A DNA stretch of 64,000 nt, taken from an uncultured Sutterella sp. GTDB taxonomy: Bacteria > Pseudomonadota > Gammaproteobacteria > Burkholderiales > Burkholderiaceae_F. Below, one piece after another: positions 35,433-44,740 of this stretch; position 1 is the first letter of the stretch; every line of letters begins with the position of its first letter. The stretch is from NCBI GenBank assembly GCA_905197905.1, contig CAJKAP010000001.1, positions 186,001 to 250,000 of the forward strand, given 5' to 3'. The notes beneath the pieces are model-generated. The model was given only the letters and a program-made list of their open reading frames with translations, was not told the origin of the DNA and did no database searches. Made by a program: the position numbers and the translations under genes.

Positions 35433-36767
35433 ATGGTGTTAGATAACACATTATCGAGTTGGTTAGAACATATTGAAACACTGCACTCTAAACCTATCGA
35501 TATGGGCTTAGAGCGCATGAAGGAAATGCTCGCTCGTATGAACATTTCCTTTGACGGGAAGACCGTCATTACGGTTGGTGGCACCAATGGGAAAGGGTCA
35601 ACTTGCGCGATGCTCGAAAGCATTTATCGTGCCGCAGGCTATAGCACCGGGATGCACACCTCCCCGCACCTCATTCGCATTAATGAGCGCTGCGTGGTGA
35701 ACGGAAAAGAAGTGACGGATGAGCGCATGATTGCGGCTTTCCGTCAGGTCGAAGAAGCCCGTCGCGATATGACGCTTTCTTACTTTGAGTACACTGCGCT
35801 CGCATTCTTGAAGATTTTCCAAGAAGAAAACCTCGATGTTGTCATTTTGGAAATTGGTCTCGGCGGTCGTCTAGACGCCATCAATACGATTGACTCTAAC
35901 GTGGCTATTATCGCTACGGTGGGGATCGATCATGTCGCATTCTTAGGGAACACGCGTGAAGCGATTGGACTTGAGAAAGCACATATCTATCGCCCAGGTT
36001 GCGCCGCTATTTTGAGTGCCCCTGATGCGCCTGAAACGGTGCGAGACTGGGTCAAAAAGATTGGCGCCGTGAAGACCTTTGCGGGAGAAGATTTCTCCTA
36101 CGAAATTGAGCCTGATGGTCGTTGGACCTATCGCAAGGGTGAACTCACATGGGCACACTTGCCTGAGCCCGCTCTGGTTGGACTCAACCAGTACCAAAAT
36201 GCCGCTGGTGTTTTAAGCGCCGTTGCCGCCTTAGAAGAACGCGTTCCCGTCTCGCGTGAAGCGATTGAAAAGGGGCTAACGAGCGTGAAGCTTACCGCGC
36301 GTTTTGAACGTGTCGCGGAAAAACCCTTCTCGATCGTGATCGACGTGGGGCACAATCCGCAGGCAGCGGAAGTTTTGAAGAAAAATATTATTGCTACGAA
36401 GCGCCCTGGCGAGCGTACGATTGCCGTCTTTGGCATGTTAGCTGACAAGGATATGCAAAGCGTCTCTCACATTTTGAAAGATGTTTTTGATGAGTGGTAT
36501 ATCGCGTCCTTGACGGGACCGCGTGCCGCTAGCGCAGAAGAGTTGCGCGCTGCAATGCTCGCCGCTGGTATTGATGCGCGAAAAATTCGTGCTTGGCCCG
36601 ATGTGCGTAGTGCCTTAATGGCTGCGCGACAAGATGCAACAACTATTGCAAATCAAGAAGTTGAGTCGATTCACGCGCCTGAGCCTGTTAGAATCATCAT
36701 ATTCGGATCATTCGTGACAGTCACTGCGGCCGCTGAAATTTTTGCCAAGGAAGGATTCACGATTTAA
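35433..36767 (+). CDS. folC: Bifunctional folylpolyglutamate/dihydrofolate synthase
   Basis: Joins glutamate to dihydropteroate and to folates in the cytoplasm. The Mur-ligase ATP motif G-T-N-G-K-G-S-T is at residues 52-59 and the second conserved region is D-V-G-H-N-P. ATG 35433 has CGGAG five bases upstream; a longer start at 35343 adds 30 unrelated residues. 444 residues is normal. In the accD-folC-SPOR-cvpA-purF string. Confidence 0.93.
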   Translation: MVLDNTLSSWLEHIETLHSKPIDMGLERMKEMLARMNISFDGKTVITVGGTNGKGSTCAMLESIYRAAGYSTGMHTSPHLIRINERCVVNGKEVTDERMIAAFRQVEEARRDMTLSYFEYTALAFLKIFQEENLDVVILEIGLGGRLDAINTIDSNVAIIATVGIDHVAFLGNTREAIGLEKAHIYRPGCAAILSAPDAPETVRDWVKKIGAVKTFAGEDFSYEIEPDGRWTYRKGELTWAHLPEPALVGLNQYQNAAGVLSAVAALEERVPVSREAIEKGLTSVKLTARFERVAEKPFSIVIDVGHNPQAAEVLKKNIIATKRPGERTIAVFGMLADKDMQSVSHILKDVFDEWYIASLTGPRAASAEELRAAMLAAGIDARKIRAWPDVRSALMAARQDATTIANQEVESIHAPEPVRIIIFGSFVTVTAAAEIFAKEGFTI

Positions 36768-36884
36768 AGCGTTGTGAGTCTGTGCAAATGGCCTATGTTG
36801 AAGCCTGAGCGCTTCAACTCGATGAATGAGTCCGCACAGACGACTCTACGTCTTGTGAGCAAAGTATTCTAAAGAGAGTGTGTT

Positions 36885-38051
36885 ATGGCTTTTCCCAATC
36901 CCTTTAAACGCGAACCTACGTCTACCCCGAGTTCTTCTGCGCCTCGTGTTGAGCCCCATTTCGAAGGAAATGGCGCGGCCGCGCCTGAGAATAATGACTC
37001 GCCTTGGACGGTCTCGCCCGACGATGGCCGATTTGGGACGAACACACAACCGCCATTGAGCGTTCCGCCGAGTGTGCCTCCTCAGCAGCCTGCTAAACCT
37101 GCTGCGGACGTGCCTCCTGTGACGACGCCTAGCGCTGCTACGCCACGCGTGGAAGAACCCGCTCCCCAGAAGGAGCCTTTAACAAAGCCCGCACAAGATG
37201 AGCCTCGTGCTCCGCAAGCGCCTCAGGCCGCACCCTCTCCAGAACGAAAAGAGGAGCCCGCGAAAAAGTCTTTCTTTGCCTCTTGGGGGAAAACGAAGAG
37301 TGCGGAAAGCGCTACCGTGCCGAGTGATCAAGAATTGCTCATTCGCCAGAAAACACGTAACCGCTTAGTGGGAGCTGCTGCACTGCTGATGGCAGCGGTC
37401 ATCATTGCGCCGCTTTTCTTAGACAAGGAAGAGGCGCTTGAAGAACCGAAAGTTTCGACCGAAGTTCCTGCTGTGGCGGACGCTCAACGCGTAGAAGTAC
37501 CGATGGAAGCGACTGCGCCTCAGACGGCTGATGCGCAAAATGCGAATCAAAAGGATGACAATCAAGAAGCGACGAAACCTGCTGCGACACCACAGGCTGG
37601 TGGTGCCGTGGCAAGCGTAAATGTTTCGCCCGCTATGGTTTCTGAGCAAAATACCCAGTCCGATGCCGCTGCCCGTGTGCAGGCTGCGGTGAGCGCACAA
37701 AAAGCGAAAGTGGAACGTGCTGCCGCAGAAGAACGTCAGAAAGCACAGCAAGCTCAGCAGGCTCAGCAAGCGAAAAAGCCCGCTACTGAAGAAGCCGCGC
37801 CTAGCGCAGCTGCTCCGAGCGAAAAGGGCTACTTTGTGCAGGTGCTCGCGATCGGTAACGAAGCCAAGGCTGATGCCGCTGTGAAGCGCATGCGTGACCA
37901 TGGTCTTCCTGCTTACAAGATGAAGGTGCAGGGACGTAACCTCTGGCGTGTGCGCGTAGGTGTCTTTAAGAGCCGTGAACAGGCCAATTCTGCGATTGGT
38001 AAGCTCGCGCTGATTGGTTACACCGAGAAACTCTCCCCCGAACAGCAATAA
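36885..38051 (+). CDS. SPOR-domain cell-division protein (DedD/FtsN-like)
   Basis: A 388-residue bitopic inner-membrane protein. A Pro/Ala-rich cytoplasmic N-terminal region of about 150 residues precedes one membrane helix (R-N-R-L-V-G-A-A-A-L-L), then a Gln/Ala-rich periplasmic linker, and a C-terminal SPOR domain beginning G-Y-F-V-Q-V-L-A-I-G that binds denuded glycan at the division septum. The unusually long N-terminal proline-rich region is more than DedD or FtsN of E. coli has. Lies between folC and cvpA, the usual DedD place. Confidence 0.88.
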   Translation: MAFPNPFKREPTSTPSSSAPRVEPHFEGNGAAAPENNDSPWTVSPDDGRFGTNTQPPLSVPPSVPPQQPAKPAADVPPVTTPSAATPRVEEPAPQKEPLTKPAQDEPRAPQAPQAAPSPERKEEPAKKSFFASWGKTKSAESATVPSDQELLIRQKTRNRLVGAAALLMAAVIIAPLFLDKEEALEEPKVSTEVPAVADAQRVEVPMEATAPQTADAQNANQKDDNQEATKPAATPQAGGAVASVNVSPAMVSEQNTQSDAAARVQAAVSAQKAKVERAAAEERQKAQQAQQAQQAKKPATEEAAPSAAAPSEKGYFVQVLAIGNEAKADAAVKRMRDHGLPAYKMKVQGRNLWRVRVGVFKSREQANSAIGKLALIGYTEKLSPEQQ

Positions 38052-38106
38052 GTGAGTCTGAATTCGGCTAGAATCTGCGCAAAACTTTTGTGGAATTGCT
38101 AAACAG

Positions 38107-38691
38107 ATGAATGAAATTGATTGGATCATCCTGGCTTTGCTCTTGGTTTCGACCATTGTGGGCATCATGCGTGGCATGGTTCGCGAAACGCTTGCTATTG
38201 TGGGTTGGATTGTTGGCGCGATGTTAGCGCTTCGCTATGCGGGCGATTTGGCCGATCAAATCCCTTTGCCTCAAGCGGGCGTGATTGCGCGTACGATTGT
38301 TGCCGCTGTGGTGATCGTTGTCCTCTGTTTAGTCGCCGTGGGGCTCTTTGGTGCGCTTTTACGTAAGTTGATGGAAGTGGCCTCACTGAGCTTTGAAGAC
38401 CGTATTTTAGGCGCTATCTTTGGGTTTATCCGTGGCATTTTAGTGACCTGCGTTTGCGTCTTTGTGTTTGGACTTTCCACCCAGCTCTCAGGGAGCAATT
38501 TGTGGAAACAGTCCGCTCTGATTGGACCCGCGCAAACCTTGATTGATTGGTCGATGCCTTATTTACCGAAGTGGGTACAAGATTTGCGTGGCGTGGCGCC
38601 GATGATTGATGTGCCTGTGCCACTACCTGTGCCTAGCACGCCCACGCCAGAGCAAGCCCCGAGCGCTCAACCTGCGCCTGCAGCTTCTTAA
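38107..38691 (+). CDS. cvpA: CvpA family membrane protein
   Basis: A 194-residue inner-membrane protein with four hydrophobic helices and the CvpA opening D-W-I-I-L-A-L-L-L-V-S-T-I-V-G-I-M-R-G. Family members are needed for colicin V export and purF is usually next. A Pro/Ala-rich C-terminal tail extends beyond the usual 160-170 residues. ATG 38107 is placed 55 bases after the SPOR gene. A hairpin follows. Confidence 0.9.
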   Translation: MNEIDWIILALLLVSTIVGIMRGMVRETLAIVGWIVGAMLALRYAGDLADQIPLPQAGVIARTIVAAVVIVVLCLVAVGLFGALLRKLMEVASLSFEDRILGAIFGFIRGILVTCVCVFVFGLSTQLSGSNLWKQSALIGPAQTLIDWSMPYLPKWVQDLRGVAPMIDVPVPLPVPSTPTPEQAPSAQPAPAAS

Positions 38692-38704
38692 AGGAACACC
38701 CATG

Positions 38705-38766
38705 AACGCCTCTACTTTTTGTCGCGCCTTTTTGTTAGGTCCGTCGGTGAGATAGAGGCGTTTTGT
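38705..38766 (+). promoter_or_regulatory. Large-loop hairpin between cvpA and purF (terminator or leader element)
   Basis: AACGCCTCTA (38705-38714) pairs perfectly with TAGAGGCGTT (38753-38762), with a 38-base loop holding several T-runs and a T-rich tail after it. It may be a terminator of cvpA or a purine-responsive leader for purF; the loop is too long for a standard terminator. Confidence 0.45.
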
Positions 38767-38871
38767 TTGAGTCAGAGAATAGAATTTTTGCGACGAAGTC
38801 TTTTCTAGGGAATCCTTCTCGCACCAAGCTTTTTAAAACTATCTTTTTTCTTTTTTGAGGAAATTTTCACT

Positions 38872-40374
38872 ATGTGCGGTATTGTTGCACTCATGTCCAA
38901 TGAGGCAGTTAACCAGCGAGTCTATGATGCTTTGAATCTTTTGCAGCACCGCGGTCAGGATGCGGCAGGGATTGCAACACTTGACGGGTTACAGTTCAAC
39001 ATCCACAAAGGCATGGGTATGGTGCGAGACGTGTTCCGCACGCGCAATATGCGTAACCTTTTGGGCAATATTGGGATTGGCCATGTGCGTTATCCGACCC
39101 AGGGTTGCGCTTCTTCGACCGAAGAATGCCAGCCTTTTTATGTGAATGCGCCTTTTGGGATCGCCCTTGCTCATAACGGTAACTTGACCAATGCTGATGA
39201 TCTTCGTCAGGAGCTCTACGATACGGATCGCCGTCACGTCAATACGACGAGCGACTCCGAAGTGCTCCTCAACGTGCTCGCGAGCGAACTCTCCGCAGTG
39301 ACGCAAAACGGCGTGCGTTTAACGAAGGAAGGCGTCTTTAAGGCTGTGCATGAAGTGCATCGTCGTGTGCGTGGCTCCTACGCTTGCGTTGCGATTATCG
39401 CTGGCAAGGGGATGCTTGCTTTCCGCGATCCGAACGCGATTCGTCCAATTTGCTGGGGCACGCAGGATCGCCCTGACGGTGGTCGCGACATCATGGTGAG
39501 TAGCGAATCCGTGACGATGATCGGTTTGGGCTTTGATGTGCAGGGTGATTTGGCTCCGGGTGAAGCGATGTGGGTTGACCTTCAGGGTAACGTTTCTTTC
39601 TCCCAGACGGTTGAAAAGCCTGTGCTCTCGCCTTGCGCTTTCGAGTTCGTCTACTTTGCCCGTCCTGACTCCGTGATTGACGGGATTAGCGTCTATGGCG
39701 CTCGTTTGCGTATGGGTGAATACTTGGCCGATACCGTGGCTAAGAAGATTCCGCTCGACGAAATTGACGTGGTGATGCCTATTCCGGATAGCTCGCGCCC
39801 TGCTGCTCAGCAGCTCGCGGCGAAGTTGAACCTTTCCTACCGTGAAGGCTTCATTAAGAACCGCTACGTGGGTCGCACGTTTATCATGCCTGGACAGTCT
39901 GTGCGCCGTAAGAGTGTGCGCCAGAAGTTGAATCCGATGCCAGTTGAATTCAAGGATAAGAATATTCTCTTGGTGGACGACTCCATCGTGCGCGGTACGA
40001 CGATGAAAGAAATCGTGCAGATGGCGCGCGACGCCGGCGCGAAGAAAGTGTTTGTCGCTTCTGCCGCTCCTCGCGTTCTCTATCCAAACGTCTACGGGAT
40101 CGATATGCCGACTCGCTCGGAGTTGATCTGTGGCGATGGGAAGACCGGAGAAGAAGTGGCGAAGATTTTGGGGGCAGACGCGGTGATCTATCAGTCGCTT
40201 GAAGACTTAAAGAGCGCACTGCACGACATGAACCCAGCCATTCCTCGCTTTGATTGCTCTTGCTTTGATGGCGACTACATCACTGGCGACATTGATGAAG
40301 CCTACTTGGATCGTTTATCTAAGAAGAGTAACGAGAAAGCGAAAGAACCTGCACAGGACGACTCTGCCGAGTAA
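38872..40374 (+). CDS. purF: Amidophosphoribosyltransferase
   Basis: First committed step of purine synthesis: PRPP and glutamine to phosphoribosylamine. The mature N-terminal Cys2 nucleophile follows the ATG (M-C-G-I-V-A-L), with the glutaminase pattern N-L-L-Q-H-R-G-Q-D-A-A-G. The PRPP loop L-V-D-D-S-I-V-R-G-T-T is intact. 500 residues is typical. Two overlapping hairpins follow the stop. metZ, the usual downstream neighbour in Burkholderiales, is not present. Confidence 0.95.
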   Translation: MCGIVALMSNEAVNQRVYDALNLLQHRGQDAAGIATLDGLQFNIHKGMGMVRDVFRTRNMRNLLGNIGIGHVRYPTQGCASSTEECQPFYVNAPFGIALAHNGNLTNADDLRQELYDTDRRHVNTTSDSEVLLNVLASELSAVTQNGVRLTKEGVFKAVHEVHRRVRGSYACVAIIAGKGMLAFRDPNAIRPICWGTQDRPDGGRDIMVSSESVTMIGLGFDVQGDLAPGEAMWVDLQGNVSFSQTVEKPVLSPCAFEFVYFARPDSVIDGISVYGARLRMGEYLADTVAKKIPLDEIDVVMPIPDSSRPAAQQLAAKLNLSYREGFIKNRYVGRTFIMPGQSVRRKSVRQKLNPMPVEFKDKNILLVDDSIVRGTTMKEIVQMARDAGAKKVFVASAAPRVLYPNVYGIDMPTRSELICGDGKTGEEVAKILGADAVIYQSLEDLKSALHDMNPAIPRFDCSCFDGDYITGDIDEAYLDRLSKKSNEKAKEPAQDDSAE

Positions 40375-40450
40375 AATAAGCGACAACTTTTGTCATCGCT
40401 TATTAAGCTCAAAGACAAAAGCTCGGGAGGTAGACTCTCGGGCTTTTGCT
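40375..40450 (+). terminator. Hairpins after purF
   Basis: AATAAGCGACAA/TTGTCATCGCTTATT forms a long imperfect stem directly after the stop (40375-40404), followed by a second GC-rich stem near 40418-40446 ending in CTTTTGCTTTTT. The second is the likely terminator; the first may be a processing signal. Confidence 0.55.
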
Positions 40451-40477
40451 TTTTGGAAAAAAACAAATACCACTGAA

Positions 40478-41395
40478 ATGATTCATCGAGACGAAACGCT
40501 CAAAGCGGTAGGGACTGCTCTTTATAAAAAATCTTTTAAAGAGTATCGCCGCTATATGGTTTTCCGTGCCCGCTGCTTCTGGCACAAACGAGAGATTGAT
40601 GATTTGCTCGCTTTTTTTGACGAAACACCGCTTCGTCGAGAATTGCTTGCACTTGTCCCTTCGTTTGTGGAGCAACCAACGCGCGCTTTTTTCTATAAGG
40701 CCTCGACCTGGGAAGAACGCCTCGCGGCGGTGAAAAACCATGTGATCACGCTCGAAGAGCATTTTTCGCCAGAGTTTATTCGCCAAATCTATACGAGTGG
40801 CGCAACGCTCTGGGACGATGAAATTGAAGGGAAACGCCTTCACGTCGCTTTGCGCTTTCACGCGGGACAGCGTAAAGAAGGGTGCATGACGCTTGTGATG
40901 CACTGGGAAGGGGTGGCACTTTTTCAGGTCTTTTTGCGTTTTGATCGCAATGCCGCGGGAGAGCTTGAATGCGTCATTGGCGCGCTTCAAGGGCATCCTC
41001 ACGGAGGCGAGAGCGTCAAACTCCTTACCAAGGCTTATGAAGGCTATCGCCCAAAGAATTTGATGTTCTACTTGGTGCGACTTCTCTCCGAAAGTGTCGG
41101 GGCAGTGCGTATTCGCGCGGTGACAAATGAAGGCTACTACGCGATGAATCATGTACGCTTAGACCGTAAACTCAAAACGGACTTTAGCGTCTTTTGGACA
41201 GAGTGCGAAGGCGTCTTGGATCCCAAAGATTCTCGCTTTTTCTTAATTCCTGTGGAAGAACCCCGTAAGTCGCTCGAAGAAGTGAAAGCAAATAAACGTG
41301 CGCAATATCGCCGTCGTTTTGAAAAGCTTGATGCGATTAAAATTTCGGTCCTTCAACGTTTGCAAAAAGGATTAACACATGCTGACTCTCTCTGA
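40478..41395 (+). CDS. VirK/YbjX family protein (DUF535)
   Basis: A 305-residue cytoplasmic protein matching DUF535: R-A-R-C-F-W-H near the start, a long middle domain with G-A-L-Q-G-H-P-H-G-G-E, then N-E-G-Y-Y-A-M-N-H-V-R and the C-terminal E-P-R-K-S-L-E-E-V-K-A-N-K-R-A-Q-Y. VirK is a virulence-associated protein in Shigella and Salmonella; biochemical function unknown. ATG 40478 has only weak signals. Its end overlaps the rhodanese start by 17 bases, so the two are translated together. Confidence 0.85.
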   Translation: MIHRDETLKAVGTALYKKSFKEYRRYMVFRARCFWHKREIDDLLAFFDETPLRRELLALVPSFVEQPTRAFFYKASTWEERLAAVKNHVITLEEHFSPEFIRQIYTSGATLWDDEIEGKRLHVALRFHAGQRKEGCMTLVMHWEGVALFQVFLRFDRNAAGELECVIGALQGHPHGGESVKLLTKAYEGYRPKNLMFYLVRLLSESVGAVRIRAVTNEGYYAMNHVRLDRKLKTDFSVFWTECEGVLDPKDSRFFLIPVEEPRKSLEEVKANKRAQYRRRFEKLDAIKISVLQRLQKGLTHADSL

Positions 41396-41720
41396 TCTCC
41401 CTGCTGGGGCTTCTCGCATTTCTGGTGAGCAAATGCTCTCCTTAATGCAAGCTCACCCCAACGAGCTCACCATTGTCGACGTGCGCGATCCCGATGAATT
41501 TATCACGGGGCATATCCCTGATGCGTACTTACTTCCCTTGGGCGCTATTCTCATGGGAGATTTAGCAGGATTGCCTGAAGATAAAAGTACGCCGCTTTTT
41601 GTCTATTGCCGCTCGGGGCAACGTTCGGAAACGGCTGCTCAGGTGCTTGTGGCCTTTGGCTACGAGAAGGTGATTAACTTTGGTGGTGTGCTTGATTGGC
41701 CGTCCACTTTGGTGCGCTAA
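41379..41720 (+). CDS. Rhodanese-like sulfurtransferase, single domain
   Basis: A 113-residue cytoplasmic protein with one rhodanese domain: V-D-V-R-D-P-D-E-F-I-T-G-H-I-P-D-A near the start and the active loop Y-C-R-S-G-Q-R with Cys77. ATG 41379 is inside the end of the DUF535 gene. Role is persulfide transfer; the partner is unknown. The next gene begins 26 bases after the stop. Confidence 0.88.
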   Translation: MLTLSDLPAGASRISGEQMLSLMQAHPNELTIVDVRDPDEFITGHIPDAYLLPLGAILMGDLAGLPEDKSTPLFVYCRSGQRSETAAQVLVAFGYEKVINFGGVLDWPSTLVR

Positions 41721-41746
41721 TCGTCATCCTTTTTTGGGAGTTTGCC

Positions 41747-42337
41747 ATGAAAAACGTTTTGATCACGCTCACTATGAGCGCGTTAATGCTCGGATCGACC
41801 GTTACCGTGGCGGCCACCGAAGGGAGTGCCTTAGACGAATACCTCAAAAAAGAGCAGTGGCAAACTGTCACTTTGCCTACGCCAGGTGAGCACTATGCAC
41901 GCAATTATGTGGGGCTCGAGATGGCGCTCACTTTAAAGCGCCAAAGCGACACCACAGATCCACTGCCTTTTAATAACTCCTACAGCGGCGTGATGCCCAT
42001 TGTGATGGATGCGTTCCTGCGTATGGTGGTGCAAGACGCCAAGATGGTGATTAAGGACGTTGAGGCGAAAACCTTCGAGACGCAGGTGAAAAACGCCTCT
42101 TGCTTAGGCTCTGTTGCACGAGGCGTGGATACTGAAGTTGATATGGTTAAAGGCAAACCTTATATGATCTTCCAGCGCCTCGTTTGCCAAAATGAAAAGA
42201 CAGGAAAGCGCGTGATCCTTGAGCTCACAACTCACGCGAAAAAGGCCAAAGCCTTGGACGGGAAGCCCTATCAAATCACAGATAAGGTTTTGCGAGCTCT
42301 CATCACCAAGGTGGCTCGCTCTGATTATCTCCAATAA
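41747..42337 (+). CDS. Unknown exported protein
   Basis: A 196-residue protein with a signal peptide (M-K-N-V-L-I-T-L-T-M-S-A ... V-A-A-T). The mature part has two Cys (N-A-S-C-L and R-L-V-C-Q) likely forming a disulfide, and an N-x-Y-S-G-V-M-P-I segment. Not recognised. ATG 41747 has GGGAG upstream. It is 26 bases after the rhodanese gene and ends in a strong terminator that faces pbpC. Confidence 0.6.
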   Translation: MKNVLITLTMSALMLGSTVTVAATEGSALDEYLKKEQWQTVTLPTPGEHYARNYVGLEMALTLKRQSDTTDPLPFNNSYSGVMPIVMDAFLRMVVQDAKMVIKDVEAKTFETQVKNASCLGSVARGVDTEVDMVKGKPYMIFQRLVCQNEKTGKRVILELTTHAKKAKALDGKPYQITDKVLRALITKVARSDYLQ

Positions 42338-42347
42338 AGAAAACGAC

Positions 42348-42373
42348 AAACCCGCTCAACTGAGCGGGTTTTT
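42348..42373. terminator. Intrinsic terminator, convergent
   Basis: AAACCCGCTCA pairs with TGAGCGGGTTTTT with a two-base loop. Serves the plus-strand gene and probably also pbpC, which ends at 42384. Confidence 0.9.
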
Positions 42374-42383
42374 GCTGATCTTT

Positions 42384-44711
42384 TTAAGGACGTTTCACGG
42401 TAACCGTGACCTGTGAACTTTGCCCCTCGTCGTCAGTCACAGCGATATTGTGTTTACCGAGCGTGAGGCGAGCGGCAAAGACGTCATTAGGCTGAGATTC
42501 TCCCAGATAAAGACTACCGTCGTACCAGTAGAGCTTTTTCACGCCTTCATGGGCTGAGGCGCGCAGAGCAACGCTCGCCTCAGTTGGTGAGGCGGTCCCA
42601 ATGAAAAAAACAGCTCCTTGGGCGGGTTGGCGGATTTGAGGCGCAACGCTTGTTTGACCTTTAGGCGCGCAACCAGGAGCCCATTCTGGCATCGCTTCAG
42701 GGGTATGACCTTGCTGCATTGCAAGGGCGACCAAGTGTGTGGGCCAGCTTTCTACGTAGCGTGCTTCCCCCGTACCTGGTTCACAAGTTCTGAGCCCTGT
42801 TGCAGGATCAACCGTAATGCGCTTTAACCAGGCGCTCTGCGCAATCGGGCTTTTACCAGGAATAAACCAAGCTTTCGTCGTTTCAGCGCAGCGACGTGTG
42901 CCTTGGGGATCTTCAGCAAGGTCTCCTGTGTAGCGGCAAACTTCCACCTCGGTGACGCCTTCAGGGCGCGCTTCTATTTCAGAGAGCGCTTTGGCAGAGA
43001 TTTCAAACCCAGCGGTATTGACGAGCACTTTGGCGGCATCCACAAAAAGGGGCGTCGCTACGTCAGCGCCTTTCAATTTGGGATTGGGACGACTATTGAA
43101 GTTTCCAAGCCATACTGTCATCGCATAGGGACCAACGAGACCAGAAGCCCAAGCATCGCGATACCCATTACTGGTTCCCGTTTTAATAGCGAGCGGCACT
43201 TTAACTGAGCGCGACTCAACACTATGCCCCGAGCTCTCTAACATAGCGCGCACAATCCAGGCTGCTTCGAGAGAAATGAGGGGCGTCGTTTGAGATTCGC
43301 CTTGGGGATGCGTAAAGAGCGCTTCACGCATCATGCCTTGGTTGGCGAGTGCGCTGTAGAGCGTAGTGAGCTTTTGCATCGTGAGCCCTGCGGTACCAAG
43401 CGCAATAGGAAGCCCATAGTAGTCTTTCTCCTCTGGAAGGTTAGCGCCTGCGGTTTGCAAAAGATCATAGAGATCTGGGTGCAATTCACTCTCAAGCGTG
43501 AGCGCAGGGATATTGCGACTTCTTACGAGCGCTTCTGTGGCCGAAAGAGGCCCCATGAATTGCCCATCTTCATTTTTGGGCTGATAGCCGCTCCAGTTTT
43601 TGGGTTCATCAAGGAGAATCGAGCCACTATGAATGCGCCCCTGATCAAGGGCGAGTGCGTAAATAAAGGGTTTGAGGGTAGAGCCTACGCTACGCACGGC
43701 CCTCGTTCCATCGACTTCCCCTTCGATTTCATCGTTAAAAAAGTCGGCACTCCCAATATCGGCTAAAACTTCGCCAGTGCGGGTATCCATTAAAAAGAGA
43801 GCGGCGTTTTTGATTCCGTAGAGACTCAAGGTCTCAACATGGCGTTTAATGACCCCCTCGAGCTGAGAGTTAAGAGCAAGGGATAAACTCCCATCGATGC
43901 GTTGCGCTTGAGGGAATTGGCTTTGTACTTGACGCACGTAGTGAGGCGCTTCAAAGGGAAGTCGCGTAAAGTTCTCTTTGGCAATGGGCGAGAGAAGGGC
44001 TGACTCTAAGCGCGCAGGAAACACTTCGTTGGCAATGAGCGACTTGGCTAATTGCGCTCGCGCACTTTCAAAAGCTTGCGCGCCTGTGACGGGATTACGC
44101 TTCACAGGGTTTTGAGGAATCACTGTAAGAGCCGTGGATTCGCTAGGCAAAAGGGCGGACGGGGCTTTATGAAAGTAGATTTGTGAAGCTGCTGTCAGGC
44201 CTTCTACGTTCCCGCCATAGGGGGCGAGAGTGAAATAGGCTTCTAGCAATTCATCTTTACTGTAGGCGGCTTCGTAGCGCAAGGCCCAAAGGATTTGATC
44301 GAGCTTACCACGCAAGGTTTTCGTATTGAGGTTTTGCTCCATACGCGCAACCTGCATTGTGATGGTAGAAGCCCCAATCGGGCGGCCTAGAAAGGACTGA
44401 ACCGAAGCACGCACGAGCGAGAGGGGGTTCACCCCAGGGTGCTCGTAAAAGTAGCGATCCTCATAGGCAAGCGTTGTTTTGATGAGGTCTGGAGAAATAT
44501 CACGCAACTTCACCGGAAGCCGGTAAGTCCCGTCTTCTGCAAGTGACAAGCGTAAGAGTTTCCCGTCTCGGTCGTAGACCGCTGAGGAGTACTTCACTTG
44601 CGCCAAAAGTTCAGGTTTTGGCATTTCCCGAACTGTCCACATCAGCGCGGCCACACCGACTGCCACTATAGCAACCGTAGCGCCAATCACGATAGGTAGT
44701 GTTTTTGCCAT
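42384..44711 (-). CDS. pbpC: Penicillin-binding protein 1C
   Basis: Bifunctional peptidoglycan glycosyltransferase with a transpeptidase-like domain, anchored by one N-terminal helix. The glycosyltransferase motif E-D-R-Y-F-Y-E-H-P-G and G-R-P-I-G-A-S-T-I-T-M-Q are present; the penicillin-binding domain has S-V-G-S-T-L-K-P with the Ser of S-x-x-K, and K-T-G-T-S. A C-terminal BiPBP domain follows. Start 44711 has the strong GAGGAGG. 29 bases after the A2M-like gene, as in E. coli. Confidence 0.93.
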   Translation of the reverse strand: MAKTLPIVIGATVAIVAVGVAALMWTVREMPKPELLAQVKYSSAVYDRDGKLLRLSLAEDGTYRLPVKLRDISPDLIKTTLAYEDRYFYEHPGVNPLSLVRASVQSFLGRPIGASTITMQVARMEQNLNTKTLRGKLDQILWALRYEAAYSKDELLEAYFTLAPYGGNVEGLTAASQIYFHKAPSALLPSESTALTVIPQNPVKRNPVTGAQAFESARAQLAKSLIANEVFPARLESALLSPIAKENFTRLPFEAPHYVRQVQSQFPQAQRIDGSLSLALNSQLEGVIKRHVETLSLYGIKNAALFLMDTRTGEVLADIGSADFFNDEIEGEVDGTRAVRSVGSTLKPFIYALALDQGRIHSGSILLDEPKNWSGYQPKNEDGQFMGPLSATEALVRSRNIPALTLESELHPDLYDLLQTAGANLPEEKDYYGLPIALGTAGLTMQKLTTLYSALANQGMMREALFTHPQGESQTTPLISLEAAWIVRAMLESSGHSVESRSVKVPLAIKTGTSNGYRDAWASGLVGPYAMTVWLGNFNSRPNPKLKGADVATPLFVDAAKVLVNTAGFEISAKALSEIEARPEGVTEVEVCRYTGDLAEDPQGTRRCAETTKAWFIPGKSPIAQSAWLKRITVDPATGLRTCEPGTGEARYVESWPTHLVALAMQQGHTPEAMPEWAPGCAPKGQTSVAPQIRQPAQGAVFFIGTASPTEASVALRASAHEGVKKLYWYDGSLYLGESQPNDVFAARLTLGKHNIAVTDDEGQSSQVTVTVKRP

Positions 44712-44740
44712 GAAGTACCTCCTCCTCGAAAAAAACTTCG

